From assembly GCA_003194525.1 (NCBI GenBank), contig NBIV01000029.1, forward strand, positions 124,001-188,000: a stretch of 64,000 bases of DNA, read 5' to 3'. The stretch comes from Gracilariopsis chorda (Eukaryota > Rhodophyta > Florideophyceae > Gracilariales > Gracilariaceae). Every line of letters begins with the position of its first letter. Positions within the stretch are counted from its first letter, which is position 1. The notes beneath the pieces are model-generated. The model made no database searches and had not been told where the DNA came from. It was given only the letters and a program-made list of their open reading frames with translations. Below, piece after piece: positions 1 through 10,606 of the stretch. Made by a program: the position numbers and the translations under genes.

Positions 1-720
1 AAGGTTTTGCACCGACGTCTCGGGATATTTATTGCTCGTCACGAGTCTGCGCCCGCCGTGCGGCTCGTTCCTCACCCCTCATTTCTTTGTCCTAGAGGAT
101 ACCGTTGTACGGATCGTTCCCTCATTCATGGGTGTTCCACTCGCCGTCCCGCGGCATACAGCGGATTCCACCAGACCACTGGCAACACCGGATTGCACAC
201 TAATCGACTGTCCGTCGAGCGCTAGATCTGATTCACCCCAAACCACCGTGCGCTGTGCGAGAAGTGACCGTTCGGCCCTACATCCGACTCGTGTCGGTCA
301 CATTCAGAAGGCTCTACCTCTGAGCCGCCCTCACCAAGAGAGCAAGGCTTGGACCCCTTGGGTGACTTTGCCGCTGTCGCAGGATCCTTTCCGCACGTGG
401 TATTGCACCACACATGCCCTCTCAGAGGTGTATGCGGGCACTTCCTGTTTTCCCTGGATGCATCCGGTATAACTTATCTATAAGTAGGTATGAGTAGCAA
501 TTGGCCCGATTGACCAGTGATACACGTGGATCAATGGTGTTGGTGTACAGCTGACCATCATAAGTAGGGAGATAGGAAAGCCCTATCTGTTTATTATTTT
601 TTATTGTACAAGGGACAATTCTTAAGTGCGCTGGCGTGGCAAAAGAAAACGCCGAACAGAATATCTTGGCTTTAAACATCGGCCCACGACGGTTATTAAG
701 TTTTTTCTGTGAGGGATGCC
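1..720. other. No assignable gene; GC-richer stretch
   Basis: Short open frames exist on both strands (about 146 codons plus, 63 and 85 codons minus), but none shows a recognisable domain, signal peptide or clean start context. The first 480 bases are visibly richer in G and C than the bases that follow. It could be TE debris cut by the window edge. I see no RNA gene or repeat here. Confidence 0.4.
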
Positions 721-996
721 TCGTAGCTATCGGTAGTTTATCTACCTTTAAATCTAAAGGAAATCATTATTTGGAGCATTACTACCAGTAACTGTCGCGT
801 TCGACGTTGTGTAAGGAAACAACCCCGCCTTTTCCGTCATTATCGTGACTCTCTTATCCTCCTTCTCGCCTTTCTCCTCTTTCTTTCGCCCATTCGGTTG
901 GTTTATCCGCCACTCACGTGGATCTCAATGCCCCCTCGGCTCGCTTTCTGCACTTAGTGCGCTAACCCCTCTTAGACAGACACACATACCCACTCC

Positions 997-1161
997 GTAG
1001 GTTAGCTTCTGTACACCTCTCTTCTCTCTTGGAGGCATAATAGGCTTCGGTTTTACACCCGGCTTAGTGGTGCCTTTCCTTTGAGAAGGCTGTGTCATTG
1101 GGTACGCGTCAAGAGAAAAAGATCTCGAACGTCTTCGTGGCATGTTCTCGTTTGCAGGCAT
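997..1161 (-). CDS. Possible first exon of a small basic protein, unknown
   Basis: An ATG at 1161 (minus) opens a frame rich in Arg, Ser, Pro and Lys that starts MPANENMPRRRSRSFSLDAY. After about 55 codons the frame meets a strong donor-like GTATGT on the minus strand (near 990-997). The first 55 codons look protein-like, whereas what follows (Cys/Val repeats) does not, which fits an exon/intron border. I found no convincing acceptor or second exon and recognise no family. It could equally be chance coding in a pyrimidine-rich promoter region. Confidence 0.2.
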
Positions 1162-1739
1162 TGCACTACAAATAAAGGACTATTTCCTTCCTTTTCTTCC
1201 GTGACTTCTTTTCACTGCTTTCTCTTCCCTGCTGTCTTCAAAATATCTTGCTCAGTGGTCCCCACTTCGGGCGACTGATGAAGTCTCACATATCTGAGGA
1301 GCCGAATGTTACACTGGGTGGAATCAGAGAGTAAAAGGTTTGTACATGTGGTTCTAATCCAGATAATTGCTCAAAACAAACGGCTGGCCGCTCCTCAATG
1401 TCATGATAAACTCCATTGTCTCCGCTGTGTAAGTTTTCGCTGGGTTTATATGTTCATATTGAATCACCACAAAGTGGTAAAGATACTTTGAAAATTGTAC
1501 ACCTACCGCGTTCCTATGTCCGGGTCTAGGTGGTCCACCAGATAAGGAAGAGTTTGAAAGACTTCGGGTCTTAAGTAAAAATCATAGAGCTTGTATATAG
1601 AAAAAGAAAGATATACTACATCCCAGACAACTTCTTCTCGAACATTGCCTTTCCTGCTGATGTGTTCGAGCCACGAAAAGATGGAACGGCCTGCTAAAAA
1701 ACTCATCTGAAGATTTTCTCCCTAGTCATGAATGTTAAA
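1162..1739. other. Gene-free stretch
   Basis: No open frame longer than about 65 codons and no domain-like sequence. No repeat or RNA gene was seen. Confidence 0.4.
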
Positions 1740-2640
1740 ACTGGCCATAATCAGCATCACCAAGGGCTTTGAAGCCTCATCCTGACCATACGCGACCCTA
1801 ATCCAACCACGCACACTACCAGTAAAGCCGCAGCTCAATAACCCAGTACAAACAAGCTACCTTCCACAAAAGCCAAACTCTACACCCAACCACTAGGGGA
1901 ACTCAGATACATAACCGACAGCATATGACTGGACATTATTTACGTCGTCAAAAGACTGGCACAGTATATAAACCAACCACAAAAACATCATTGGCAGAAC
2001 TGTAAAGCACTACTTCGGTATCTCATTGGTGCAAGAACTCATAGCATGCTATATCGCGCGCAAACTTTGCCTATTACCACCGAAGACCTTACCTTACTAC
2101 TCATAGCGATGCCGACTTTGCAAACGAAAATAACAGAAAATCCATATCCAGCAATATACCTATTTATCATAATACCCCAATAACATAGCTGCTTCCAAAA
2201 AACTCGGTTACCTTCTCGGCAACAAAGCCAAGCACATCCCAGCAACAAATTCCACCAGACATACCCAACCGCTCATATGTCTTTTCTCGTAGGCATTTCA
2301 AACAAACAAACCGTCATCACACACCAAATTGATTTTAATCAGTTAGCCATGATGATTGCCGAAAACTAAGCACGAAAAAAGCAGAAAGTATATTTAGTTG
2401 CGTCACTATTATCTTCAACCCCACTTCAACAAGCAAACTATACAAGTCACATTTCTCTTAAAACCAACATACTAACGGGTATATTAACAAAAGCGCTCAA
2501 AAAGAAATGATTCAAAGAGCTCAAGCACCCGTTTCACGCCACCCCATCATGAAGAGACCGGTTAAATGCGACACATCAACCATAGACTGTCAAACAGCAG
2601 AACATCTTGATGCATCACATTTCTTGGATGTCTAACAGCA
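1740..2640 (+). mobile_element. Ty1/copia relic: end of reverse transcriptase and RNase H (fossil)
   Basis: The plus strand is A/C-rich. It contains the hallmark junction between copia reverse transcriptase and RNase H: a tract resembling LGELRYITDSI, then a VVKRLAQYINQP-like and an LLRYLIGARTHS-like tract (family pattern: RPDI..AV..LA....P then VLRYLKGT). A later ILTKALKK tract matches the end of copia RNase H. The A/C-rich composition and the motifs resemble the copia copy at 58.2-61.7 kb, so they look like one family. The relic is heavily broken, with many interruptions, and is old. I cannot see its gag, integrase or LTRs here. Confidence 0.6.
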
Positions 2641-3180
2641 TTAGAGTAAAGCCAACGTACTGAAGGTAGCGACGATGAGGAACAGATGGTAAAGTCGACT
2701 AGAGTTATTCTCTTACAATACGCACTGTAATGCTGATGGAAAATCTCGAAGTCGATTGGGCGGACCCTAAGGTACTTTTAAAATTGAATGCAACCCATAT
2801 AAGGTTTGCAGAGTTACTCTCGGTTGTACTCCCATCTCCAGCCAACACACACGTAAAATAAAATGAACACTCGGCGCCGTCCCTTTTGCTGCGCTAACAG
2901 GTACACGTAGCCCTTTTACACAAAAAATGACGTTTCCATACACATAGCCGATCTCCAAGTTGTCATACATTCCCGGACGTGCATTTCGCGTGCGAATGTG
3001 TAATTGAAAGCAGCGAAAGCGGCTTGCCTCCTTCCTTTCAGATGTGAAGGGGGAGGCCGGCCCCTTTATTGACTTCGGCCCTCAAGTGAGATCGTCAGAG
3101 GGCCAATGAGATGCATTTCTAGGAACTGGTGTGCCATGCACGCGAGTAAGGCATGTCTACGTGGACAAAATTCACAATCC
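2641..3180. other. Gene-free stretch upstream of a possible gene
   Basis: No supported coding region. A GC-rich patch at about 3,000-3,090 (runs of GGGGGAGGCCGGCCCC type) precedes a TATA-like site. It may hold the remaining 3' end of the copia relic to its left, but I cannot place an LTR. Confidence 0.35.
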
Positions 3181-3207
3181 GCCTGCCTAAGCGCCGCCAC
3201 AGGCGGC

Positions 3208-3217
3208 TATATTTATA
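3208..3217 (+). promoter_or_regulatory. TATA-like box followed by pyrimidine-rich leader
   Basis: The sequence TATATTTATA is followed immediately by about 140 bases (3,219-3,355) almost entirely of C and T with repeated CTCTC and CTGCTTCGCTCT units. This arrangement of TATA box and pyrimidine-rich start region fits a promoter for the small gene starting at 3,569. The assignment is inference from position and composition. Confidence 0.4.
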
Positions 3218-3568
3218 GCTCACTCCTGCGCCTCGCTCTCTCACACCGTCCCCGCCTCACTGTCACATACCCTGCTTCACTCTCTCGCACTCCCTTCCTC
3301 GTTCTCCCTCACTCTCTGCTTCGCTCTCACACACTGTCTGCTTCGCTCTACGTTGCCAATATACTTATTTTTGCCTCATCGTTCCAGGTGTCTCTTTTTT
3401 TTTCCTTTATTCCGCGAAGTCGATTACCTTCGTTATTTAAGCTGCTGCAAAACTCCTGTAAGCCAATTTCATATTAGTTGAAAGGTACTAAGATGGGGTT
3501 TTAGTCCCCTAGTTTACTCCTAATAGAAATTTACTTACAACGTTATAGTAGCAGAATATCAATTGAAG

Positions 3569-4096
3569 ATGGCACAAAGCCATACCAAGACTGAAAGAAC
3601 TCTTGGAGGTGAGATTCCGGAACAACGAATCACTACCAAAGCCGCTAAGAAGGGACCGTACAGTGTTTGCGAGGGCATTATTCGGAAGTATTCTAGCCGA
3701 TGCGATGTCGACAAGGTGTCTGTGCTGTCAGGAAGCGTTGGTCCGAGTAAGTATATTATCAGGTGTGCCAACGGTGATGAAGATAGGGTTTCAAAGGAAT
3801 AATTTTTTCGACTGCTTGGGCCCCATATCCTACTCTTTCTCGATGAGTTTCCATAGCGTGAGTATTCATTTGAGAATTGGTACCGTCTTGGACTCATGTT
3901 GCCTGTACGAGACAACACAAACTATTCAACGTTACCAGAGTGTGACTGGATGATAGACAAGATTGTATACGAGGACCACTGGTATATTGGTTTCGACGAA
4001 GTCACCGAACAGGAGCATGCGATCGATTTGTGTACTCTTCTTTTTTTCGATACTCCAGCAAATCATACTCATAAGGTCTCCTCTCTCATCGATTAG
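3569..4096 (+). CDS. Possible small two-exon gene, unknown product
   Basis: An ATG at 3,569 opens a frame of 78 codons beginning MAQSHTKTERTLGG. Within it lies a consensus donor, GTAAGT, at 3,747-3,752. A second protein-like tract in another frame runs to a TAG at 4,094-4,096 and is rich in Trp, Tyr, Asp and Glu (CDWMIDKIVYEDHW region). Joining at an acceptor ending TTACCAG (3,938) keeps the phase and gives a protein of about 112 residues. An acceptor at 3,911 is also in phase. I recognise no domain. The supporting signs are the TATA box and pyrimidine-rich leader upstream and the two coding-like tracts. It may instead be a short unspliced frame of 78 codons, or a relic. Confidence 0.3.
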
Positions 4097-4099
4097 GTT

Positions 4100-5990
4100 G
4101 TGTGCTTGAATCTGGAGGGTATTGACGGAAGCGTGTCGGTCTGGTGTATAAGTTGCTGCAGAGATTGGTTGTTGCCAGTAGTCGGGTGTGGGTTGTTAAA
4201 CTGACGGGTGGTGACTGGGGGTGGAAGTGGTGCCTTTTTCGTGTTGTGTGGTGGGTATGGAGAGGGGCAGATTTTGAGTGGTGTCTTGCAACTTTTCGGT
4301 CTTGTATAGGCTATGGTTCTGGAGGTGTATGCTCGTGTTTTATCGGGTATGGTTCCGGACAGTTCATAATGTGATGTTTTCCATTTTGCTCGTGCGAGAC
4401 GTTAATTTGACATACTTTGAGTGTCCACTATGTATCCGTAGTGAGGTTTGAAGTAGATCAGACCATATCGAAGAGCCAGGTCATGAACCAAAAGCAAATT
4501 ACGCCTTAGATGTCGGTTAACCACTGCGTATGTGTTAATGGGGTTCTTGCTTCGATGTAGACGAGTTTGGAGCATTCCATGGTTGCTGCAGGGGATCTTC
4601 CGGTTGAAAGCGGTGTCGTTACTAAGGTTTGTGTGAGTTGTTTCATTGTGGATGTGGGTGTTGTGAGGTGAGTTGGGTGTGCTACGATGTCCAGTATAAA
4701 CTTACCGTTGACCTCAGTATAAATTCGGATAGTACGTCTGCTTGGGGCTGTGGTGGTGGATGCTGCAACGGTAGATGCGGGGGTTGAGGGAGAACAAGGT
4801 ACGTATATGGTGAGAATCTGTGGGCGAACTGGGTTAGCAAGGCTTGTGGTTTCATTTGGCGGAATTTTGGATGACGAAGGTCGCGACATGGGGCATCAGT
4901 GTGGTTGCACGGTCTCCCAAAGGCCATGTGAAACTGACATATTTGCTGTGGCGGTATCCTTGGCTGTTGGTAATAGGGACGATGGTACTGACGGCGATTG
5001 AGGTTGTATGGTCGTGCTTCTGTGCGGTAGTCCCGGTGAGTCTAGAGCTCCTGTGTGCTGTAGAAGTGACTGTAAGGAGTAACTGGTAAAGGTTATAGAG
5101 TAACTGGAATATTCGTGTAAATTTGTTGATAGTTGTGGGTTTGTTGGCCAGGATGGGTCCTAGGATGGTTGTGGTGTTGGTATTTTTATGAAGAATAGTT
5201 ATGAGGGAGTCGACTGTTGTCCTGTTTTCGGAAATGTCGAACTATTATGCGGCTGTCATTTTCTGTCGGACATCCGTGTGCTGCTCAATGTATTTGTTGG
5301 TAGTTGCGTCTTATTTAAAGATGATACGCTCGGCTTTCGTTTTGAAATACTGATGATCTTCTCTTGAACATTGTGTGGTGTAGCTCATGATCATTTCTAC
5401 AAGTTCATGTAGCGTAGAACGTTTAACTGGGATGATAAGCAGTCTTAGTATCGTGGACGAAGCGCTGCTGAGAACTGACGCAAAAAGTCTATTTTTCTTG
5501 CCGTAGTAAGTCTGAAGAGGTTGAGGTTCGATGGTTGCTGGTAAGTTTTAATCCAGATTATAGGTGCCCTGGATGGTGGCTTTATAGGTCTGGAGAGCTA
5601 AGTAATGTAGTGCTTAGTTGGATAGGTAAAGCTCGAGTATGCGCTGGAACTCGTGGTGTTTCATTTTTAGTACTATGGACGAAAAGAGAATAAAAGTGTG
5701 GCTGATGGCTTGGTGAGGCATTAAAGTGCGACTGTGTGGATTGTTGAGTTCACGATAGTGAGTAGTGTCTTTGGGGTGATCTGTATCGTTGGCGTTTCGG
5801 ATGGAGTTTGTTTAAAGTTGGTGAATGTGCGGATTTTGACGTAGTGTCCATCTTTGTCGGCGGGCTTGGCGTTGATGGTCTGTTTTGTCGTATTTGTTGG
5901 GGAAGAGGATGGAGGTGGATGGAAGTAGGTGCTACGATGTTGACGATCGTTGCGTGAGGCCCATAACCTGTGAGTAAAAGGTCCTACCTC
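4100..5990 (-). mobile_element. Ty1/copia relic: gag and protease (fossil, minus strand)
   Basis: The minus strand is strongly A/C-rich and carries a gag-like tract (about 5,250-5,520 and on toward 5,000) and an aspartic-protease-like tract around 4,650-4,710. These match the gag and protease of the plus-strand copia at 58.2-61.7 kb: the protease tracts begin with the same NGKFI motif, and the gag tracts share an EDHQYFKT-like / DHQFLKT pairing. Upstream of gag (about 5,960-5,985) the sequence reading AGGTTATGGG on the minus strand also occurs before gag of the 58-kb copy, near 58,347. That fits an LTR/primer-binding-site neighbourhood. The relic is broken many times and ends near 4,100 without reverse transcriptase. 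Confidence 0.6.
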
Positions 5991-6360
5991 TTTCTTTTAC
6001 TTCGTTCTGCTGCTGCCTTGGACTATAAATCTAATCTCCACTGTAATGCTGTTTGACAAACTTCACGCTATGTGAAGAACGAACGCATGAACCACAGGAA
6101 GAAGGCTACTGGCAGCATGCTTCGCGAGTTGCGTGAATTAAGGATTATATACCAGGGTCGTACAAATCGCATGTGCAATGATACTATACCCTTTAAGACT
6201 GTTCTTTACTTGACTTTCTGTTATGATCTCAGTTATATATGCAGTGTTCAGTAATTATAGTTAAGAAGAGAGAAAACGTAAGAGAACCCATCACCCAGCA
6301 GCGAAAAACAAGTCCAAAGGCATCACCTTACACCAGTGGACTATTAACATGAAGACAAAT
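5991..6360. other. Gene-free spacer, possible remnant LTR
   Basis: Position suggests it may hold the 5' LTR of the minus-strand copia relic next to it, but no second copy is available for comparison. A 60-codon plus-strand frame here has no recognisable features. Confidence 0.3.
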
Positions 6361-7557
6361 CTACAAAGGCGATCTGCGTACAACGTGAGCAAGCTTCATT
6401 CTCTGCTCTTGAAGAGCCAGTCGAGCGCGCATTCGTATAGATTCCTGTTCCTCTTTTCGTTCCTTAGAGTCCACTTTCATGCGTCTCCGAAGGTTATTCT
6501 TTGTATATTGATGACATCTCGCTCGTCTAGGACAATGCCCCGTACAATGTGTGCAATTCCACGGTCTGTTAGGTTGCGGTAATCCCCGTCCGATTTCAGT
6601 ACGATACACGATGAGACACTTTTCGCATACTACTTTTCGACATAGACCCAGTTTGACGTTTGCGCATTGAGATACAGGCACCGTCTTGGAATTCCGGCCG
6701 CAAACATGGCAGTACTTTGAGGCGGATGCCCCTTTGGAAAAGCGTAACTTAGGCTGCGTTTGGAGAGAATGCTGCGATTGGGAGGAATTCTGAGAGGTTG
6801 GTGTGCTTGGTTGAGGGAGTAAGGATGATGGTACGATTGTTTTGGGAATTGAAAAGGCGGTCCATTGACCGGGTGTCGCAGGTTGTAAAGTTTGAACTGG
6901 GGACGGTTTGAACGGTGCGCTTGCTGTTGGTGTAGACGCGGATTGGTCAGGAGGTAGAGCGATGCTGTGGTTTGCGATAGAAGAGGTTTGACTGGGAGGC
7001 AGTACGACGTTGCGACTCGGAATAGAAGCGGTTTGATTAGAAGGTAGGACGGCGTTTGGGGTTGCGAGGTAAGTCGGTGTGAGCGCGATCGATCGGTCGG
7101 TGGACGTGGTTGATCGGTTCGAATTGGTACGGTGAGGAATGGGTGGAGAGGAGACTTTCTGGGAAGGGGGTGAAAGCGATTTGGATTGTACAAGAACGAG
7201 ATCGATATCGTGTGGATGGTCGTTGAAAAGCGGGAAAAGTGTGGAAAGTTGATAAAGTTGTGTAGCGTTGTTTGCGAGCTCTGATAAGGGCTGTTCCGGA
7301 ATACTTGGGATGGGGGTCGGATTGAAATCAGGTTCGGGGGTGAAGTCGAAGACTGAATCCAGGTTGGAACAGTTCAATTGTTCAATGGTGTCATTACTTG
7401 CGCTTGGCACGTTTCCGATTTCTGTTACGTTGGAAAGAACTGTGTGCAAAGCGGGTGTCTTCTCCTTGTATCGGGCTGGCTCAGTTCGCGACGGAGAAAA
7501 GGGCGTTTCGAAGAGCGGGAGCAGGCTACGAATCTGCATTTCGGGGGAGCTGGACAT
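6361..7557 (-). CDS. CDCA7-type zinc-finger protein (zf-4CXXC_R1)
   Basis: The 398-residue protein has a long disordered N-terminal part (residues 1-280) rich in Ser, Pro, Thr and Gln. A compact Cys-rich domain follows at about 283-355. It reads CHVC, then spaced Cys pairs, VVCEKCLIVYRTEIG, WNCTHCTGHCPRRARC and HQYTKNN. This order matches the CDCA7/R1-type 4CXXC zinc finger. A basic, Glu/Arg-rich helix (about 355-398) closes the protein. CDCA7 proteins in animals and plants are nuclear and act with HELLS/DDM1-type remodellers in maintaining DNA methylation. The same role here is inference. The gene is a single open frame, divergent from the methyltransferase-like gene at 8,578 with about 1 kb between them. 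The zinc finger is clear; which CDCA7 class it belongs to is not. Confidence 0.75.
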   Translation of the reverse strand: MSSSPEMQIRSLLPLFETPFSPSRTEPARYKEKTPALHTVLSNVTEIGNVPSASNDTIEQLNCSNLDSVFDFTPEPDFNPTPIPSIPEQPLSELANNATQLYQLSTLFPLFNDHPHDIDLVLVQSKSLSPPSQKVSSPPIPHRTNSNRSTTSTDRSIALTPTYLATPNAVLPSNQTASIPSRNVVLPPSQTSSIANHSIALPPDQSASTPTASAPFKPSPVQTLQPATPGQWTAFSIPKTIVPSSLLPQPSTPTSQNSSQSQHSLQTQPKLRFSKGASASKYCHVCGRNSKTVPVSQCANVKLGLCRKVVCEKCLIVYRTEIGRGLPQPNRPWNCTHCTGHCPRRARCHQYTKNNLRRRMKVDSKERKEEQESIRMRARLALQEQRMKLAHVVRRSPL

Positions 7558-8577
7558 TGGAGGGAAGCACAGAGGATAAAGACGGGATGTAGGTTGCGGG
7601 ATTGAGACGAAGTCGGAAGGAAGCGAGGTAGAGATGCAAGGGGGAGAAGGGCTTTAAACGGGCTGTATATGGAAAGCGAATTGGACGGTGGTGGAGATGA
7701 GTGACGGTGCGAACGCCTCGCGAAGCGGGTGTGTGACGGAGCGGCGGTCATGGCGGTTGAAAACGGCGGTGGTGGGTTTGTTTGTGGGAAGAGTTGAATG
7801 GATTGACGGACGGCATGGCATTGATGAGCGGCGCGGTTGGTGCGCTTGGCGGACGCGGGCGTGACGGTGAGCGACGCCTGCTTGGAGCGGCGTTGCGTGG
7901 CGAGCGTCTTCTGGCGGAGCTCAGCGGGCGCGTTGAAGGACGACTACGGCGCTGACGTCATGAGCGCTGCGACGTGGTGGGCATGCGGCTATTCGCTGTA
8001 CAGTTGTACAGGTGTGATACGTGGCGTGAGCGCCTGGGGCGATGGCTTCATCATCCCCTTTTTCAAAAACCAAATTCAAAACGGCGCACGGCATAACCGT
8101 CAGAGCAGCGTCGTCCATGCGGACGAATGCTGCTGCATGGCCTGCATGCTGCCCTTCCAGGCGTTTTCGAGCATGCACGATCTACAGGGCGCATCTATCT
8201 ACCGCTGGTAGCAATCAATGGTAGCAGTCCCGTGGTAACCCTTTAAACGCTACCGTTGGTACCCTTCGTATACGTAACATATGATATATAGCTGAGCACG
8301 CACGCTCAGCTTTCACCGTAAGCTCACCGCCAAGGAACGGCGAAACACGTAGCATACTTCGGCGGTGACGGGAAAACCAATCCTTACAACGCACGTCGTG
8401 CTATCGGAGGAGGAGCCCCCTTTTCGATACCCAGCCAAATTTTCAACACGCCCACCGGTTGCGCTTCGTTGTCACCCTCGCACAACTCTACCTCTGGTAT
8501 CTTTCTCAGCTTGCTCACTTTGTTCGCCGTGCGATTCCGGTTCCCTCTGGTAGAACCTTCTGTCGTTCTTCCTCGCC
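7558..8577. promoter_or_regulatory. Divergent intergenic promoter region with TATA box and palindrome
   Basis: This 1-kb spacer separates two divergently transcribed genes. The half near 7,560-8,200 is GC-rich. On the plus side a TATA-like GATATATA (about 8,283-8,290) lies some 290 bases before the ATG at 8,578. It is followed at once by an 8-bp inverted repeat, AGCTGAGC (8,290-8,297) and GCTCAGCT (8,304-8,311), around a 6-base loop. Frames inside the spacer show no domains and look like chance. Confidence 0.45.
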
Positions 8578-9468
8578 ATGAAGTCCCTTCATTCTCCTGT
8601 CCGCTACGTCACTCTAGGCGCTGTAGGTGCCACCCTGCTGCTGACAATCGGCGCAACGTTGTCTATAATGTACACAACTTCGAAAACCATCAGGCAGCCC
8701 GTCGTCTCGCTCAACACTTCCAGGCCAGCACCTCCAGCACCTCCAGAACCTCCAGCACCTCCCGTCAAGAAGGTTCCCAACAAGCGCCGGCCTCCCGCAG
8801 CGGAGGAACGTCTGTTCAAGCGAAAGTCCCGAGTCAATTACGGTCAGATCTTCATGGGCCCTTTGGAAGTCAACCTTATTCTTCGCAACCTTGACAACAA
8901 AAACACTTATCTCGAGTATGGAAGCGGTGGAAGTACCTACAACTATCCCAAGTTTGTCAAACATGCCGTGTCTATCGAGCATGATCGTGACTGGTGTGAA
9001 AAGGTAAGAGGAAGATTGGCCAACATGTCTCAACTTGCCCACGTCGACTATAGATGCTCGTACGTAGACAAGGGCTTCCGCGGGTACAAAACCGGCGGCA
9101 AGACGGAGGGTGACTACGTAATCTTCAAGGAGTACGTAGATCAGGTAGATGAAGCGGGATACGACTTGTATGACATTGTTCTAATCGACGGTAGAGCGCG
9201 GGTTGACTGTTCAATCAAGGTTCTTAGTTACATCACGCAGGACACGCCGGTCTTCATACATGATAGCACCCGCTTCTTCGAGACAGACCAATATGTCGCA
9301 GCTCTTGAGTATTATGACATTAAGGACTCCATTGGTGGAGATGGTCGTCAGGGTATCGTCCTACTCAAGAGAAAGCAGATTTACGAAAATCTTCAGGGAA
9401 ACCACACCGCCGTGCAAGACATTCTAAACCGAAAGTACAATATAACTACCGATGGCTCAGAGGGTTGA
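8578..9468 (+). CDS. Membrane-anchored SAM-methyltransferase-like protein
   Basis: A 296-residue single-exon protein. Residues about 10-32 form one hydrophobic segment after a short basic N-terminus, which suggests a type II membrane anchor. A proline repeat (PAPPAPPEPPAPP, 50-62) forms a stalk. The rest looks like a Rossmann-type catalytic domain: YLEYGSGGST (111-120) resembles a SAM-binding glycine loop, SIEHD (132-136) follows at the position of the acidic end of strand 2, and VLIDGRAR (201-208) and IHDS (227-230) follow further on. Enzymes with this layout act in the Golgi lumen on sugars or proteins; the substrate cannot be read from the sequence. The ATG lies after a TATA box and a long leader. 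A nucleotide-sugar enzyme with a similar fold remains possible. Confidence 0.65.
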   Translation: MKSLHSPVRYVTLGAVGATLLLTIGATLSIMYTTSKTIRQPVVSLNTSRPAPPAPPEPPAPPVKKVPNKRRPPAAEERLFKRKSRVNYGQIFMGPLEVNLILRNLDNKNTYLEYGSGGSTYNYPKFVKHAVSIEHDRDWCEKVRGRLANMSQLAHVDYRCSYVDKGFRGYKTGGKTEGDYVIFKEYVDQVDEAGYDLYDIVLIDGRARVDCSIKVLSYITQDTPVFIHDSTRFFETDQYVAALEYYDIKDSIGGDGRQGIVLLKRKQIYENLQGNHTAVQDILNRKYNITTDGSEG

Positions 9469-10494
9469 TGAACGATTCACACAACCTTCAATTTATGGCA
9501 AGCATCCATAACGTGATGTCCTAGTGTATTTCATTTGCTTGCAACGTGCGTGGGCGGGATTCAAACTTGTATGGACTCCGCGTTTGAATGGCGACTGGAA
9601 AGATTCGAAGAACAATGTTAACCCTCATTTGTATAGACCACATTTCGGACTGTTCAGTCAAACAATCGAGGATCTGCATTTTTTTTTTGACGAGGAAGTA
9701 AATTTACATATAGACCAATAACGCACAGATATCACCATCTGCACATGTGATGACCAAGAATGGTTGCAGTGAAGTCTACAATCTGAGTGTGATTAAGGGA
9801 CGTCCAGGTCTTTTTACGCGTGCGAGGGCAGATGCGTAAGTTCGTTCGTTCAGCGCTTGCCGTGGACGTGTTGTCGAGTAACGGCACAAACTTGCGTTTG
9901 TCGTTTGCGCATTCGTGTCTCGTTCGAATTGTACTTAGACGTTGCCGAACTGCAGGACGGAGACGGTACACGTCATTGGGATCTTGAAACAGGTAAAAGA
10001 CATGCGTGCATCACATCCTGGGATAAAAATCACGTCTCTCCTGAATACTCAACTGATCCTTGCAAAGTTTCGTGTCAATGGTCTTAGCGTGCCCAGACAG
10101 ATGATGTTAACCACGGCATGCCGCTACGAGCGGCCGCTACAGACCGGCGACCTCTTTGCATCCCGTTACGTACTCTATGTGCAGCACTCATTCATCATTC
10201 AGTGCTTCTCAATTTCATCAGAAGCACCGAATGAAGAAAGAGTAGCATACCATGCCTACCGCATATTGTAACTGCTACACCCCTCTTCCACCAAAACCGG
10301 AGAGAGGGTCATTGTTCCGAAGGATATTTTGGATTGTATACAAACCCTATCGTTTCAGATATTCGCAAACAAGCTTATGATCGCACATTGCTCTCCGCGG
10401 CCTTAACACTTTAACGGAACTGATTGGAAACGTTCAGTATTGGTACGTGAAGAGCTTCTCTCTATCTAAGAAGCACTAGGAGACACAACGAGAA
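9469..10494. other. Spacer with one unexplained open frame
   Basis: No gene is proven. A plus-strand frame from about 9,942 to 10,271 (about 109 codons, opening without an ATG after an AG preceded by TTGTACTT) looks protein-like, with hydrophobic and charged residues well mixed. It could be an exon lacking its first exon or an old relic. I recognise no domain. Confidence 0.3.
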
Positions 10495-10504
10495 TTTTAT
10501 ATAT
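10495..10504 (+). promoter_or_regulatory. TATA-like box of the downstream membrane-protein gene
   Basis: TTTTATATAT lies about 100 bases before the ATG at 10,607, with no intervening open frame. Position and sequence fit a core promoter element. Confidence 0.45.
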
Positions 10505-10606
10505 CTGAACCATCTCTCAGGCATTATTCGGTACCGTTTTGAATAGGATATCTGCGTCACGAAGACTCGATACTTGAAGGGCACTAAATAACAGAGCACT
10601 CAACAA

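Noticed and set aside
32-472. A 146-codon plus-strand frame at the window start
   Set aside because: No domain, no signal sequence, and minus-strand frames over the same bases look equally plausible; not supportable as a gene.
7837-8211. A 124-codon plus-strand frame in the divergent promoter
   Set aside because: It opens without an ATG, lies in GC-rich promoter DNA and has an equal-quality frame on the other strand.
8604-9042. Minus-strand frames of 77-142 codons opposite the methyltransferase-like gene
   Set aside because: They are shadows of the plus-strand gene: the Gly-rich stretch mirrors its proline repeat, and they have no start context or domain.
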